A DNA stretch of 64,000 nt from an uncultured Methanomassiliicoccaceae archaeon (GCA_905187815.1 CAJJJM010000001.1:186001-250000), one strand, 5' to 3'; counted from the first letter of the stretch, positions 50,816 through 60,690 are shown. A program made the numbers and translations. Notes: generated by a model not told the origin, from the letters alone.

Positions 50816-52135
50816 TCAGATCTCCCAGGGCATCTTGGGGTCCAGCAGCTCGGTGAGAAGCAGCGGGTCGATGTTCGCGAGGGAGGATTCGTGATCCATG
50901 ACCGCCATGGTTCCCAGATCCAGCTCCTTTCCGATCCCTGCCATGGGGGCCTCGCGTTCGACCATGCTCCTCGCATCCGTGTACTGTCTCTCGGATATGA
51001 CGACCCATCTGCCGTCCTCTATGAAAGGGTCCCCGTACGGGCCGCCTCTCCATTTGGACAGGAACGATGTGGAGTTCACCCATACCGGAGGTCCCTGGTG
51101 CTTGAATGTCAGGGGGAGGGTGTCGCGTTCCAGCTCGAACACCACCATCATCCTGTCATCGGTCATCTCATGTGTCGCCCTCAGCACCCCGAAGCCGAAA
51201 TCGTCCAGCTTCCTGGCCAGTGCGATCTGGGTCTTCCAGAGCTGTGAGTGCAGGTTGTCCTCTATCGCATCCGGTCTGTCGAAGACCACCGATAGGAGCC
51301 TGCTGCCGTGGGTGTCCGTCAGCCTGCGAAGCCCATCGTTCTGCATGGGCGTCCTGGTTCTCGGGAAGAAGAACTCCTCGCGGGGGTCGTCGAGATATGC
51401 GCATGCCGCGACGATGAACAGGGACAGGGTGTCCACATGCACCGCCGACGCGACGTTCCTCTTGGGATCCACGGGGTCGTACACCACCAGTGCGGATTCG
51501 ATCTCGGGGCCCGTGCCCTTCACGGAGATCGTGGTCCCGCTCCTCCAATGCCTCGCGGCCTCGAGGACCCCGCGGAAGCTTCCGAACCTTATCACCAGGA
51601 GCTCGCAGAGATATCCTGAGAATCCGCGGGAGTCCTGCTCCGCGCCGTAGGCGCCTATGCCCTTCATGAACTTCTTGAGCAGGCGGACCTGCCCCCTTCC
51701 CGCGTCGTCAAGACGGGAGTTGACGAACTCCGTGTGGAACGGCGTCCTGTCCACCGCGCTCTTCAGATGCTCGGTGCTGTCTATGTGGAAGCATGGCACC
51801 ATGTCGACGTCCAGGCCCTCGAACACGCCTCTTGTGTAGGGGTGGTCGGAGAACATGCGGATGCCGTGGAGGATGTCCTCTCCAGCCTGCAGGCCGACGA
51901 GCCTCATCTCCTGCTCGGACACCGTGTCCGGGAACATCAGGAACAGGTCAAGGTCCGGGTTCGAGAGGAACGTGCCCTTGGAGAACGACCCGGCGAATCT
52001 GGCTTCGACCTCGATGCCGTGGGCTGCGATGTATCCCTCCACGATGCCTTTCAGGCGGTCGGCGCGCTCCTTGATGGACGCGACCGTTTCTGGCGATGGA
52101 GTTATCTTCTCGAGCACAGAATTTTCGAGGTCCAT
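50816..52135 (-). CDS. cca: Archaeal (class I) CCA-adding tRNA nucleotidyltransferase
   Basis: A 439-residue enzyme that adds or repairs CCA ends. The nucleotidyltransferase motif GSFSKGTFLSNPDLDLF (49-65) contains the metal-binding Asp pair, with a third acid in LDVDMVPCF. The rest matches the archaeal helical and RRM-like tail domains. ATG 52135 follows a CTTTATTATGG box by about 20-30 nt. The gene sits next to tRNA-Pro, which already encodes CCA, so repair is the more likely need here. Confidence 0.93.
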   Translation of the reverse strand: MDLENSVLEKITPSPETVASIKERADRLKGIVEGYIAAHGIEVEARFAGSFSKGTFLSNPDLDLFLMFPDTVSEQEMRLVGLQAGEDILHGIRMFSDHPYTRGVFEGLDVDMVPCFHIDSTEHLKSAVDRTPFHTEFVNSRLDDAGRGQVRLLKKFMKGIGAYGAEQDSRGFSGYLCELLVIRFGSFRGVLEAARHWRSGTTISVKGTGPEIESALVVYDPVDPKRNVASAVHVDTLSLFIVAACAYLDDPREEFFFPRTRTPMQNDGLRRLTDTHGSRLLSVVFDRPDAIEDNLHSQLWKTQIALARKLDDFGFGVLRATHEMTDDRMMVVFELERDTLPLTFKHQGPPVWVNSTSFLSKWRGGPYGDPFIEDGRWVVISERQYTDARSMVEREAPMAGIGKELDLGTMAVMDHESSLANIDPLLLTELLDPKMPWEI

Positions 52136-52219
52136 GCGTGCACGATGGCAGGACCATAATAAAGGTTCTCTCAGGGAGTTCCCAGACACCGCGAAGGGTG
52201 TCGTAGGAAGCGGTTTTGG

Positions 52220-52238
52220 TGCGGGGCCGTGCCCCGCA
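52220..52238 (-). terminator. GC hairpin after the first acetolactate synthase
   Basis: TGCGGGGC-CGT-GCCCCGCA is an 8-bp perfect stem 10 nt after the ilvB stop. No T-run follows, so termination is only likely. Confidence 0.4.
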
Positions 52239-52248
52239 TCAGTTCGTC

Positions 52249-53919
52249 TCAGACGCTGAAGCCGCAGCGTCCCATGACGATGTTCTCCTTCGGATCCGCG
52301 GGGATCATGGGGAGCACGTGCTCGTCGGGGTCGACCGTGATGTCGATGAGGCATGTCCTTCCGCAGTCTTTGGCCTCCTTCAGCGCGTCGGCGATCTCGC
52401 CGGGCCTCTCGACCTTGATGCCCTTCGCGCCGAAAGACTCGGCCAGCTTGACGAAGTCCGGATCGCACTTCAGCGTGGTGGCCGAGTAGCGTTCGTTCCA
52501 GAACAGCTTCTGCCACTGCCTGACCATGCCCAGCGTCCCGTTGTTCAGGAGGACGACCGTCACAGGCAGATCCTCCGCTAGGGATGTGGCCATCTCCTGC
52601 ATGACCATCTGGAAGCCGCCGTCCCCGGTGATCGCCATGACGTTCATGTCGGGCTTCGCGGCCTTGGCGCCGATCGCCGCCGGCAGTCCATATCCCATCG
52701 TGCCGAACGTTCCGGATGAGAGGAACCTGCGGGGCTTCTCGATGTCCAGGTAGTGCATCGCCCACATCTGGTTCTGTCCCACGTCGGTGGTGACGATGGT
52801 GGCGTCCCCGAGGGCCTTGTTGATTTCGTGCATGACCTTCTGGGGCACAATCGGGGTGAATCCGAAGTCCGGATCGCATGCGCAGTGGGATTTGAACATC
52901 CTGGCCCTGTCGGCCCACTCGCGATGTGGGACATACGACGGTTTCAGGGCCTCGATCAGCATGCGGACGGCCTTCTTCGAGTCGCACTGGAGGTTGGCGG
53001 CGGGGTGTTTGTGCTTGTTGAACTCGGTGGCATCGAGATCGATGTGGACGACCCTTCCCTCGGGGCTCTTCATGCGGCTCTTCTGGCTGTACGTCCTGTC
53101 GGAGAACCTGCTGCCGATGGATATGATCAGGTCCGCCTCGTTCATGGCGTGGAGGGCGGACATCCTCCCGTGCATCCCCAGCGGCCCCATGCAGAGGTCA
53201 TATGTGGATGGGACGATGCCCAGGCTCATGAGCGTGGTGTCCACGGGGGCCTGCAGCAGCTGGGAGAGCTCCATGACCTCCTCGCATGCGCCGATCGCCC
53301 CGCCTCCGATCAGGATGACCGGGCGCTGCGCGGCCTTGATCCACTGGACGGCCTCCTCGAAGGCGCTCATGTCCTCGACGACCGGTTTGATGCCGTATTC
53401 CTCGTCAAGATAGGACTCGTCGATGTCCGCGTTCATCTGGTCGACGGGCAGGTCGATGTGCACCGGGCCCGGACGTCCGGTCTGGCAGATCTCCCAGGCC
53501 TCCTTGATGGCGTGGGGGAGCCTGTTGACGTCGAGGACCCTGAAGTTGTGCTTGGTGATCGGCATCAGGACGCTGTACGCGTCGACCTCCTGGAAGGCGC
53601 CGAGTCCGAGGGAGCCCGTACCGACCTGGCCGGTCAGCGCGATCATCGGGACGGAGTCCGCGAAGGCCGTGGCCACGCCGGTGACGAGGTTCGTGGCACC
53701 AGGGCCGCTTGTGGACAGGCACACGCCTGGTTTACCGGAGGCCCTGGCGTACCCGTCGGCCATGTGGCCGGCGCACTGCTCATGTCTCACAAGGATGTGC
53801 CTCAGGTCCGCATCGTAGAGCTCGTCGTAGATGGGGATGACGCTTCCGCCGGGGTATCCGAACATCGTGTCGACGCCCTTCCTTTCGAGCATTGTGACCA
53901 GTGCTTTCGTTCCTTTCAT
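52249..53919 (-). CDS. ilvB: Acetolactate synthase catalytic subunit (copy 1)
   Basis: A 556-residue thiamine-diphosphate enzyme condensing two pyruvates to acetolactate. FGYPGGSVIPIYDELY and HEQCAGHMADGYA (catalytic Glu) mark the N-terminal domain, and the TPP/Mg motif is GDGGFQMVMQEMATSLAEDLPVTVVLLNN. The start is placed at MKGTKALVTM (53919). No ilvN/ilvH regulatory subunit is next to it. It lies in tandem with a second copy; ilvC is 20 kb away. Length is typical of IlvB. Confidence 0.92.
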   Translation of the reverse strand: MKGTKALVTMLERKGVDTMFGYPGGSVIPIYDELYDADLRHILVRHEQCAGHMADGYARASGKPGVCLSTSGPGATNLVTGVATAFADSVPMIALTGQVGTGSLGLGAFQEVDAYSVLMPITKHNFRVLDVNRLPHAIKEAWEICQTGRPGPVHIDLPVDQMNADIDESYLDEEYGIKPVVEDMSAFEEAVQWIKAAQRPVILIGGGAIGACEEVMELSQLLQAPVDTTLMSLGIVPSTYDLCMGPLGMHGRMSALHAMNEADLIISIGSRFSDRTYSQKSRMKSPEGRVVHIDLDATEFNKHKHPAANLQCDSKKAVRMLIEALKPSYVPHREWADRARMFKSHCACDPDFGFTPIVPQKVMHEINKALGDATIVTTDVGQNQMWAMHYLDIEKPRRFLSSGTFGTMGYGLPAAIGAKAAKPDMNVMAITGDGGFQMVMQEMATSLAEDLPVTVVLLNNGTLGMVRQWQKLFWNERYSATTLKCDPDFVKLAESFGAKGIKVERPGEIADALKEAKDCGRTCLIDITVDPDEHVLPMIPADPKENIVMGRCGFSV

Positions 53920-54111
53920 GTTCACGCCTTCGGCGGTCGTATACACGCGTATTTGAAAAACTTGTCCGGTCGCATGCGGTCAGTATGGGGTGTCGACCGC
54001 AAGACCTCTGCAGAGGCTGAGGGCATCCTCGTCCGACGGCAGGCCGTCGATGACGTCCCGGGACGCGCCAGCTGCATCCGCGTGGCGGGAACGCCCCGGG
54101 ACGTGTCCCGG

Positions 54112-55776
54112 TCAGTAGTGGCAGTCCCCCTTGATGATCGGGATGTTGGGGTTCATGGGCAGCATGGGCAGTATGTCCATGTCGGGGTCAATCATGATCT
54201 CGACGATGGTCGTGACATCCGACTCCACGGCCTGTCTGAGGGCGTCGCCGATCTCCTCGGGCTTCTCGACATGGATGCCGTTGCACCTGTAGCCCTTGGC
54301 GATGGTGACGAAGTCCGGGTCGTCTCCGAGCTCCATGGCGGAGTAGCGTCCGTTCCAGTAGTGCTTCTGCATCTGCTTGATCATACCCAGGCAGCCGTTG
54401 TTGAGCAGGACGATCGTGACTGGGATGTCGTCGGCGACGGATGTGGCGAGCTCCTGTATGACCATCTGGAGCCCCCCGTCCCCGGTGATCGTCATGACCT
54501 TCTTGTCAGGCATGGCCACCTTGGCCCCGAGTGCGGACGGGAGTCCGAACCCCATGGTGCCGAACGTACCCGAGGTGATGAACTGGCGTGGGTGCTCTAT
54601 GTTCAGGTAGTGCATGGCCCACATCTGGTTCTGTCCCACGTCGGTGGTGATGATGGTGTCGTCGTCGATGAGCTTGTTGATCTCGTGCATGACCTTCTGG
54701 GGCGCGATGGGCGTGCAGCATCTGTCGTCGTCGCAGACATGCGACCTCTTGACCTGGAGCGCATGCTCGGTCCAATCGGGCCAGCTCATCGGGGATGTGC
54801 CCATTGCGCAGATCAGCGCCCTGAGCGCCTTCCTCGCATCCGCCTGCAGGTTGACGCACCTGTGCCTGTGCTTGCTGAACTCGGTCGCGTCTATGTCGAT
54901 GTGGATGACCCTGCCCGTCGGGTCCTTCATGCGGTCGTGGGGGTTGTAGGTCCTGTCGGAGAACCTGCTGCCGATGGATATGATCAGGTCCGCCTCGGTG
55001 GACATCTCCAGCGCGGAGAGCCTTCCGTGCAGCCCCAGCGGGCCCAGGTTCATCTCGTAGGACGACGGGACGATCCCCATGCCCATGAGGGTGTTGACCA
55101 CGGGGGCCCTCATCATCCTCGCGAGCTCCATGACCTCCTGGGACGCGTCGATCGCGCCGCCTCCCACGAGTATGAGCGGACGCTTGGACTCCCTGATCCA
55201 CTGTACGGCCTCGTGGAGCCCTGACAGATCCTCCGTCAGCGGCTTGACGCCGAACTTCCCGCTGAGGAGGGACTTGTCGATGTCGGCGTTCATCTGGTCG
55301 ATGGGCAGGTCGATGTGGACCGGCCCCTTCCTCCCCATCTGGCATATCTCCCATGCCTCGCTGACCGCGTGGGGGAGCCTGTTGACGTCCAGGACCCTGT
55401 AGCTGTGCTTGGTGATCGGCATCAGGAGGCTGTAGGCATCCACCTCCTGGAACGCGCCCTGTCCGAGGGATCCCGCTGCGACCTGGCCCGTGAGGGCTAT
55501 GATCGGTGACGAATCGGCGTACGCCGTGGCGATCCCGGTGACGAGGTTCGTGGCTCCGGGTCCGCTGGTGGCCATGCACACTCCCGGCTGGTTCTTGGCG
55601 CGGGCATACCCGTCCGCCATGTGGGCGGCGCACTGCTCGTGCCTTACCAGGATATGCCTGATGGGCGAGTCTACAAGCTCGTCGTAGACGGATATGATAC
55701 TGCCTCCGGGATATCCGAAGACGGTGTCGACGCCTTTGTTCTCAAGCATATTCAGGAGAGCCTTGGTCCCTCTCAT
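54112..55776 (-). CDS. ilvB: Acetolactate synthase catalytic subunit (copy 2)
   Basis: A 554-residue paralogue of the adjacent gene with the same motifs: FGYPGGSIISVYDELV, HEQCAAHMADGYARA and GDGGLQMVIQELATSVADDIPVTIVLLNN. The start at 55776 (MRGTKALL) has GAGGT upstream. The two proteins are clearly homologous over their full length, yet differ in loops and in the C-terminal ends. Both look catalytically competent. Possible specialisation is valine/leucine versus isoleucine synthesis, or a catabolic and an anabolic form. The gap to copy 1 is 192 nt. Confidence 0.92.
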   Translation of the reverse strand: MRGTKALLNMLENKGVDTVFGYPGGSIISVYDELVDSPIRHILVRHEQCAAHMADGYARAKNQPGVCMATSGPGATNLVTGIATAYADSSPIIALTGQVAAGSLGQGAFQEVDAYSLLMPITKHSYRVLDVNRLPHAVSEAWEICQMGRKGPVHIDLPIDQMNADIDKSLLSGKFGVKPLTEDLSGLHEAVQWIRESKRPLILVGGGAIDASQEVMELARMMRAPVVNTLMGMGIVPSSYEMNLGPLGLHGRLSALEMSTEADLIISIGSRFSDRTYNPHDRMKDPTGRVIHIDIDATEFSKHRHRCVNLQADARKALRALICAMGTSPMSWPDWTEHALQVKRSHVCDDDRCCTPIAPQKVMHEINKLIDDDTIITTDVGQNQMWAMHYLNIEHPRQFITSGTFGTMGFGLPSALGAKVAMPDKKVMTITGDGGLQMVIQELATSVADDIPVTIVLLNNGCLGMIKQMQKHYWNGRYSAMELGDDPDFVTIAKGYRCNGIHVEKPEEIGDALRQAVESDVTTIVEIMIDPDMDILPMLPMNPNIPIIKGDCHY

Positions 55777-55871
55777 GTCGATACCTCGCAGTGGCATCTG
55801 TCGTGCGGTTATAAGGGTTGGTCTAAGGATCGTGGGATTTGAACCGTATTGAAAAGTACGAAAGGGGTTGG

Positions 55872-55892
55872 GGCCCCGGTCGGACCGGGGCC
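55872..55892 (-). terminator. Terminator of the CNNM-like gene
   Basis: GGCCCCGGT-CGG-ACCGGGGCC is a perfect 9-bp stem 8 nt after the stop; on the minus strand CCCCTTTCGTACTTTTC follows. Confidence 0.55.
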
Positions 55893-55899
55893 GTCGGGC

Positions 55900-57147
55900 T
55901 CACGCGGGCGGGGCGCGGTGGTCCATGACCCTGCATTCCTTCGCCCTGCGCTTGTCCATGCTTATGACGCTTATCGACACGTCGTCGGTCACGATCTCGT
56001 CGCCGCCGACCGGCGTGCGCCCGAGGATGTGCATGAGCAGGCCGTTCACGGTGTGCTCGGTGTAGCCCTGGAGGTCGAAGTCCCTTCCGAGGGCATCCAT
56101 GACGTCGTAGACGCTCGTGGAGCCCTTGACCGTGAGGGAGCCGTCCACGTTGACGGTGATGTCCTCGTGGACCTCGTCGCTCTCGTCCCAGATCTCCCCG
56201 ACCAGGGCCTCCAGGACATCCTCGAGGGTGATGATCCCGATCGTGCCACCGTACGAGTCCAGCACCACGGCCATGTGGACCTTGGTCCTCTGGAAGTCGT
56301 TGAGCAGGTCGGAGGCGGTCATGCTCTCCGGCACGTATTTCACGGGCTTCATGATCTCCGTGACGTTGCACGGCAGACCCTTGTGGGCCCTGGTGAAGTA
56401 GTCCTTCGAGTACACCACGCCGACGATGTCGTCTATTGTGCCGTTGTACACCGGGAGCCTGGAGAACCCGGAGTCGGCGAGGACGTCGGACAGCTCCTTG
56501 GCCGTCGCGTCGCGGGACACCGCGGTGACATCCATCCTGGGGACGCACAGCTCGCCGACCTCTATGTCGTCGAACCTGATTGCGGACTTGATGAGCTCGC
56601 TGGCATCCGTGTCCAGGGATCCGCCCTCCTCGCACTCGTCGATGAGGACCTCAAGCTCCTCGTCGCTCATGGTCTCGTCGGCCGTCTCACCGATGGCCTT
56701 CGTCAGCTTTGTGAAGAGCCAGGATACGGGTGACAGGATCTTCATGAGGGCGGCGAACACGTTGACCGTCTTGATGCACCACTTGACGGGGTTCTTCTTG
56801 GCCACGGACTTGGGGATGATCTCACAGAACGTGAGGGACACCAGGGTCATCACGATGATGTTCACGATGCTCCCCAGATCCGCGAAGATGGCCACGAACA
56901 TGACCGTGGCTATGGTGCTCGACGCGATGTTGACGACGTTCACCCCGATGAGGTTCGTCGTGAGGAACTTGTCGTAGTCCTCCAGCATCGCGAGGGCCTT
57001 CTCGGCCTTCTTGTCGCCGTCGTTGGCGAGTTTCTTCAATCTCACGCGGTTGGCACCGGTGAACGCGGTTTCCGTCAGCGAAAAGAACGCCGAGAAGACC
57101 ACCAATACAATAATGATACACGCGTAGACAATGACCATACTGTCCAT
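55900..57147 (-). CDS. CNNM/HlyC-CorC-type membrane protein (DUF21-CBS-CorC)
   Basis: A 415-residue protein. Residues 1-175 form the DUF21 transmembrane domain with FFSLTETAFTGANRVRLKKLA, typical of magnesium-linked CNNM/CorB proteins. Two CBS motifs follow (VPRMDVTAVSRD and the segment with SKDYFTRA), then EDVLEALVGEIWDESD and a C-terminal CorC_HlyC domain. Proposed roles are Mg2+ or Co2+ efflux and tolerance. A TTTATATC box at about 57213 suggests a leader of about 45 nt. Monocistronic by its terminator. Confidence 0.9.
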   Translation of the reverse strand: MDSMVIVYACIIIVLVVFSAFFSLTETAFTGANRVRLKKLANDGDKKAEKALAMLEDYDKFLTTNLIGVNVVNIASSTIATVMFVAIFADLGSIVNIIVMTLVSLTFCEIIPKSVAKKNPVKWCIKTVNVFAALMKILSPVSWLFTKLTKAIGETADETMSDEELEVLIDECEEGGSLDTDASELIKSAIRFDDIEVGELCVPRMDVTAVSRDATAKELSDVLADSGFSRLPVYNGTIDDIVGVVYSKDYFTRAHKGLPCNVTEIMKPVKYVPESMTASDLLNDFQRTKVHMAVVLDSYGGTIGIITLEDVLEALVGEIWDESDEVHEDITVNVDGSLTVKGSTSVYDVMDALGRDFDLQGYTEHTVNGLLMHILGRTPVGGDEIVTDDVSISVISMDKRRAKECRVMDHRAPPA

Positions 57148-57335
57148 GTTTACGCACCGATTCCGTTGGAACGATTAGTTGACACTTGAATCCAGTCTAA
57201 CATCCGTGTATAACGATATAAATCCATTGAGATGGATGAAACATGTCCGCCGTCGCATCCAACCCCGGTCCTGGATGCATCCCCAACGCGCAACGTTTTT
57301 AGAACGGTAGGCAATCCGTTCCCCAGGTAGACAAC

Positions 57336-58358
57336 ATGGCAAAAGTCAGGGTTGCAGTCAACGGATACGGGACCATCGGAAAGAGAGTGGCGTCCGCGGT
57401 CGCCAAGCAGGACGACATGGAGCTCGTCGGAGTCACGAAGACAAAACCGAACTTCGAGGCCCAGGCCGCACTGGCCAAAGGCTACGACATCTATGTCCCC
57501 GACGAGAGCGTCGAGGCATTCAACGCCGCCGGCGTCCCGATAGCCGGAACCCTGAAGGACATGTACGGGAAGGTCGACATCGTGGTCGACTGCACTCCGG
57601 GCAACGTGGGGGAGTTCTACAGGGACCAGTACAAGGCCGCCGGGATCAAGGCGATATTCCAGGGCGGGGAGGACCACAGCCTCACCGGGATCTCCTTCAA
57701 CTCCACAGCCAACTACTCCGAGTCGTGGGGAGCCCAGCTGTCCCGCGTCGTGTCCTGCAACACCACCGGTCTGCTCAGGACCCTGAACCCCATCGACAGG
57801 GAGTTCAAGGTGAAGAAGGCGTTCGTGACCATCGTCCGTCGCGCCGCCGATCCCGGGGACAGCAAGAACGGCCCCATCAACGGGCTGGAGCCCTCGGTGA
57901 AGCTGCCCACCCATCACGGACCCGACGTTCAGAGCATCATGCCCTGGCTGGACATCAGCACGATGGCCGTCAAGGCGTCCACCACGCTCATGCACGTGCA
58001 CACGGTCGTCGCGGAGCTCGGATGCGAGGTCTCCACGGCGGATGTCGTCGAGGTCCTCAGGAAGGCCCCCCGCGTGAGGCTCGTGAGCAGCAAGGACGGA
58101 ATCAAGACGACCGCCCAGATCATGGAGATGGCGAGGGACATGGGCCGCGACCGCTCCGACATGTACGAGATCGTCGTGTGGGAGGACGGCATCAAGGTCG
58201 TCGGGAACACCCTGTACTACTACCAGGCGGTCCACCAGGAGTCCGATGTGATCCCCGAGAACATCGACTGCATCAGGTCTATGTGCAAGATGGAGCAGGA
58301 TCCCGCCGCGTCCGTCAGGAAGACCAACGACGCGCTGGGAATCCCCAACAAGGAGTGA
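57336..58358 (+). CDS. gap: Type II (archaeal) glyceraldehyde-3-phosphate dehydrogenase
   Basis: A 340-residue enzyme of the archaeal class. NGYGTIGKRVASAV is the coenzyme-binding motif and the catalytic cysteine is C141 in VVSCNTTGLLR. The C-terminal QAVHQESDVIPENIDCIR segment is typical. It interconverts glyceraldehyde 3-phosphate and 1,3-bisphosphoglycerate, mainly for gluconeogenesis in methanogens. The pgk gene starts 10 nt downstream, so both enzymes of this step are cotranscribed. CCAGGT precedes the ATG. Confidence 0.96.
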   Translation: MAKVRVAVNGYGTIGKRVASAVAKQDDMELVGVTKTKPNFEAQAALAKGYDIYVPDESVEAFNAAGVPIAGTLKDMYGKVDIVVDCTPGNVGEFYRDQYKAAGIKAIFQGGEDHSLTGISFNSTANYSESWGAQLSRVVSCNTTGLLRTLNPIDREFKVKKAFVTIVRRAADPGDSKNGPINGLEPSVKLPTHHGPDVQSIMPWLDISTMAVKASTTLMHVHTVVAELGCEVSTADVVEVLRKAPRVRLVSSKDGIKTTAQIMEMARDMGRDRSDMYEIVVWEDGIKVVGNTLYYYQAVHQESDVIPENIDCIRSMCKMEQDPAASVRKTNDALGIPNKE

Positions 58359-58367
58359 GGCGGGAAC

Positions 58368-59603
58368 ATGGCCAAGGACTTCAACACCCTCGAGGATTTC
58401 AACTTCAGGGACAAGACCGTGCTTCTGAGGGTGGACATCAACTGCCCCCTGGACAAGAAGACGCTGCAGATCGTCAACGACGCCAGGATAAGGAGGGTCG
58501 TCCCCACGATCAGGGAGCTCGTCGGAAAGAGGGCCAAGGTCATCATCCTCGCCCACCAGAGCCGCAAGGGCGGCTGGGACTTCATCCCGCTGGAGCAGCA
58601 CGCCGACCACCTCTCCAAGCACCTCGGGATGCCGGTGAAGTACGTCGACGACGTCATCGGCGACGATGCGGTCGAGGCCATAGGGGCCCTCCAGCCTGGT
58701 CAGGTCCTGCTCCTCGGCAACGTGAGGGAGCTGGACAGCGAGACCGCCAAGGGCGACATGTTCAAACACGCAGAGGGGGAGATCGTCGAAAGGCTCGCCC
58801 CGCTCATCGACTACTACGTCTGCGACGCTTTCGGAGCCGCCCACAGGTCGCAGTGCTCCCTGGTCGGGTTCCCAGTCAAGGTGCCGTCGGCCTCCGGAAG
58901 GCTGATGGCCAAGGAGCTGTTCGCGCTGAATGCGATCTTCGGCCATCCCCGCAGGCCCTGTGTGTTCATCCTCGGAGGTGCCAAGTTCGGCGATGCATCC
59001 GAGATGATCGACCGCGTCCTCGGCAACGGCATGGCGGACACGGTCATCCTCGTGGGTCTCGCAGGGAACGCCTATCTCTACGCCAGGGGCGTGGACATAG
59101 GTGAGGCGAGCATGAAGGTGCTCTCCGACGAACTCACTCCTGAGAATCTCCAGGCGGCCAAGGACATCCTCGCCAAGTACGGTCAGAGGGTCCTCCTGCC
59201 GGTCGATGTCGCCGTAGAGAGGGACGGTCAGAGGGTATCCGTGAACATCGGGGACATGCCCACTGCGGAGCCTGCTCTGGACATAGGCGACGCATCCGCC
59301 GAGAAGTTCCGCAAGGTCGTCGCATCATCCAAGACATGCTTCATGTCCGGTCCCGCGGGCATGATCGAGAAGGAGGGATTCGAGGTCGGCACCAAGATCA
59401 TCATGACGGCCATGGTGGACAGCGGCGGGCAGTCGGTCATCGGTGGCGGCCACACGGGCGGAGCGGCAGAGAGGTTCGATCTCGCCGACAGGTTCTCGTA
59501 TGTGAGCACAGGAGGAGGAGCCCTTGAGACGTTCCTCCTCGGAGAGCCTCTTCCGGTCGTCGAGGCGCTGAAGTATTCGAGGAAGGAGTTCTCCGAGCAG
59601 TGA
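58368..59603 (+). CDS. pgk: Phosphoglycerate kinase
   Basis: A 411-residue kinase. LLRVDINCPLDKKT binds 3-phosphoglycerate, LAHQSRKGG contains the conserved His/Arg, DAFGAAHRSQCS is in the N-domain, and the nucleotide-binding region is GGGHTGGAAE with STGGGALETFLLGEPLPVVEALKYS near the C-terminus. It follows gap at 10 nt with a GAGGCGGG motif before the ATG. Both domains are complete. Confidence 0.96.
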   Translation: MAKDFNTLEDFNFRDKTVLLRVDINCPLDKKTLQIVNDARIRRVVPTIRELVGKRAKVIILAHQSRKGGWDFIPLEQHADHLSKHLGMPVKYVDDVIGDDAVEAIGALQPGQVLLLGNVRELDSETAKGDMFKHAEGEIVERLAPLIDYYVCDAFGAAHRSQCSLVGFPVKVPSASGRLMAKELFALNAIFGHPRRPCVFILGGAKFGDASEMIDRVLGNGMADTVILVGLAGNAYLYARGVDIGEASMKVLSDELTPENLQAAKDILAKYGQRVLLPVDVAVERDGQRVSVNIGDMPTAEPALDIGDASAEKFRKVVASSKTCFMSGPAGMIEKEGFEVGTKIIMTAMVDSGGQSVIGGGHTGGAAERFDLADRFSYVSTGGGALETFLLGEPLPVVEALKYSRKEFSEQ

Positions 59604-59653
59604 CCGAACGGCTTCGGAGTAATGTATTTAAGTAGTATCAGGATGCGGTTGCG

Positions 59654-60031
59654 ATGGCAAAGAAAAAGAGACGGTTGGTCGAGGAGCCCAAGGAGGAATA
59701 CGAGTTCACTCCGACCGAGTTCAATGAGAGGGAGTTCATCCTCAAGGACATCTACATGACGAAGGTCTTCCTCGTCGTCACGGTGCTTGCCATCATCGTG
59801 GGCATCATCGGGGCTCTCCTTTGTATCCACGCAGGCGATAACGGATGGTTGTTCGCGACGATCGTCTCGTTCGTCGTGTGCGCCCTTCTCACCAAGATCC
59901 TCGGTGTCCTGAAGTTCAGGGTGGACATGCTCGAGATGAAGTCGATGCTCGGGAACTACCTCCTGTTCCTGATGCTGGCGCTCGGTATCTGCATCCTGCT
60001 GATCAACGAGCCCTTCGCGAGCATCCTGTAA
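59654..60031 (+). CDS. Small three-helix membrane protein (125 aa)
   Basis: No family recognised. The N-terminal 30 residues are highly charged (KKKRRLVEEPKEE), followed by three hydrophobic stretches at about 35-57, 65-82 and 98-122. The basic start favours a cytoplasmic N-terminus. TATTTAAG at about 59626 lies 25 nt before the ATG, so it has its own promoter even though it follows pgk by 50 nt. The function is unknown. Confidence 0.65.
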   Translation: MAKKKRRLVEEPKEEYEFTPTEFNEREFILKDIYMTKVFLVVTVLAIIVGIIGALLCIHAGDNGWLFATIVSFVVCALLTKILGVLKFRVDMLEMKSMLGNYLLFLMLALGICILLINEPFASIL

Positions 60032-60132
60032 ACCCATTACAACCCATTTCCATTCTTCTGACAAGATTCCATGGTCGCGGGCCGATGCGTGCCGGTGTCG
60101 CAGGGGATCAAAGTGGTTTGCCGGAAGCGGTT

Positions 60133-60690
60133 TCAGATTATGCCTTCACCTTTCATGGCGTCGATCAGCAGCCTGACCGCGTTCCCTCTGTGAGATACGG
60201 CATTCTTCTCATCCATGGGGATCTCGGCGAACGTCCTCTCGCCGTCATGGGAGAACACCGGGTCGAACCCGAATCCCCCGTCGCCCTGTTCGCTCCGGGT
60301 GATGATCCCTCTGCAGATCCCCGTGACCACGATCCTTTTGCCCATTATGTCGCATCCGATGCAGCATCTGAACTCCGCGCCCCTGTCGTCGATGCCATCC
60401 ATGAGTTTCAGGATCCCGGGGTTGCCGATGGTCTTCTGCGCATAGGCGGACCACACGCCGGGGAACCCCTTCAGAGCATCCACGAAGATGCCGGAGTCGT
60501 CGATGATGAAGTCCCTGACCCCCTGTGCGATGATGGCGTCCATGCCCTTGTTCACGACCTCCTCCAGATCGGACGTCTGGACCTCGTCGTAGGGGAGCCT
60601 CACGTGCTCCATCTCTATCCCGTACTCATCGAACTCCCGCTGGTATTCGGCGACCTTGCCCGGATTGGATGTGATGACCTTCAGCTTCAT
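60133..60690 (-). CDS. rdgB: XTP/dITP pyrophosphatase (RdgB/HAM1)
   Basis: A 185-residue nucleotide-pool cleaner that hydrolyses dITP and XTP. The N-terminal TSNPGKVAEYQREF, central IIDDSGIFVDALKGFPGVWSAY and GDGGFGFDPVF motifs define the family. The ATG overlaps the bud32 stop (ATGA). This pairing of Bud32 with RdgB is common in archaea. Length and motifs are complete. Confidence 0.95.
   Translation of the reverse strand: MKLKVITSNPGKVAEYQREFDEYGIEMEHVRLPYDEVQTSDLEEVVNKGMDAIIAQGVRDFIIDDSGIFVDALKGFPGVWSAYAQKTIGNPGILKLMDGIDDRGAEFRCCIGCDIMGKRIVVTGICRGIITRSEQGDGGFGFDPVFSHDGERTFAEIPMDEKNAVSHRGNAVRLLIDAMKGEGII

Noticed and set aside
53990..54110. A coding-like stretch on the minus strand between the ilvB copies (ends in RGLAVDTPY)
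   Set aside because: No start codon in frame and no homology recognised; it may be a decayed tail but cannot be supported.
52753..55224. An 823-codon open frame on the plus strand across both acetolactate synthases
   Set aside because: It is antisense to two well-supported enzymes and only stays open because their G/C third-position codons rarely give stops on the opposite strand; its translation is low-complexity in Asp, His and Val.
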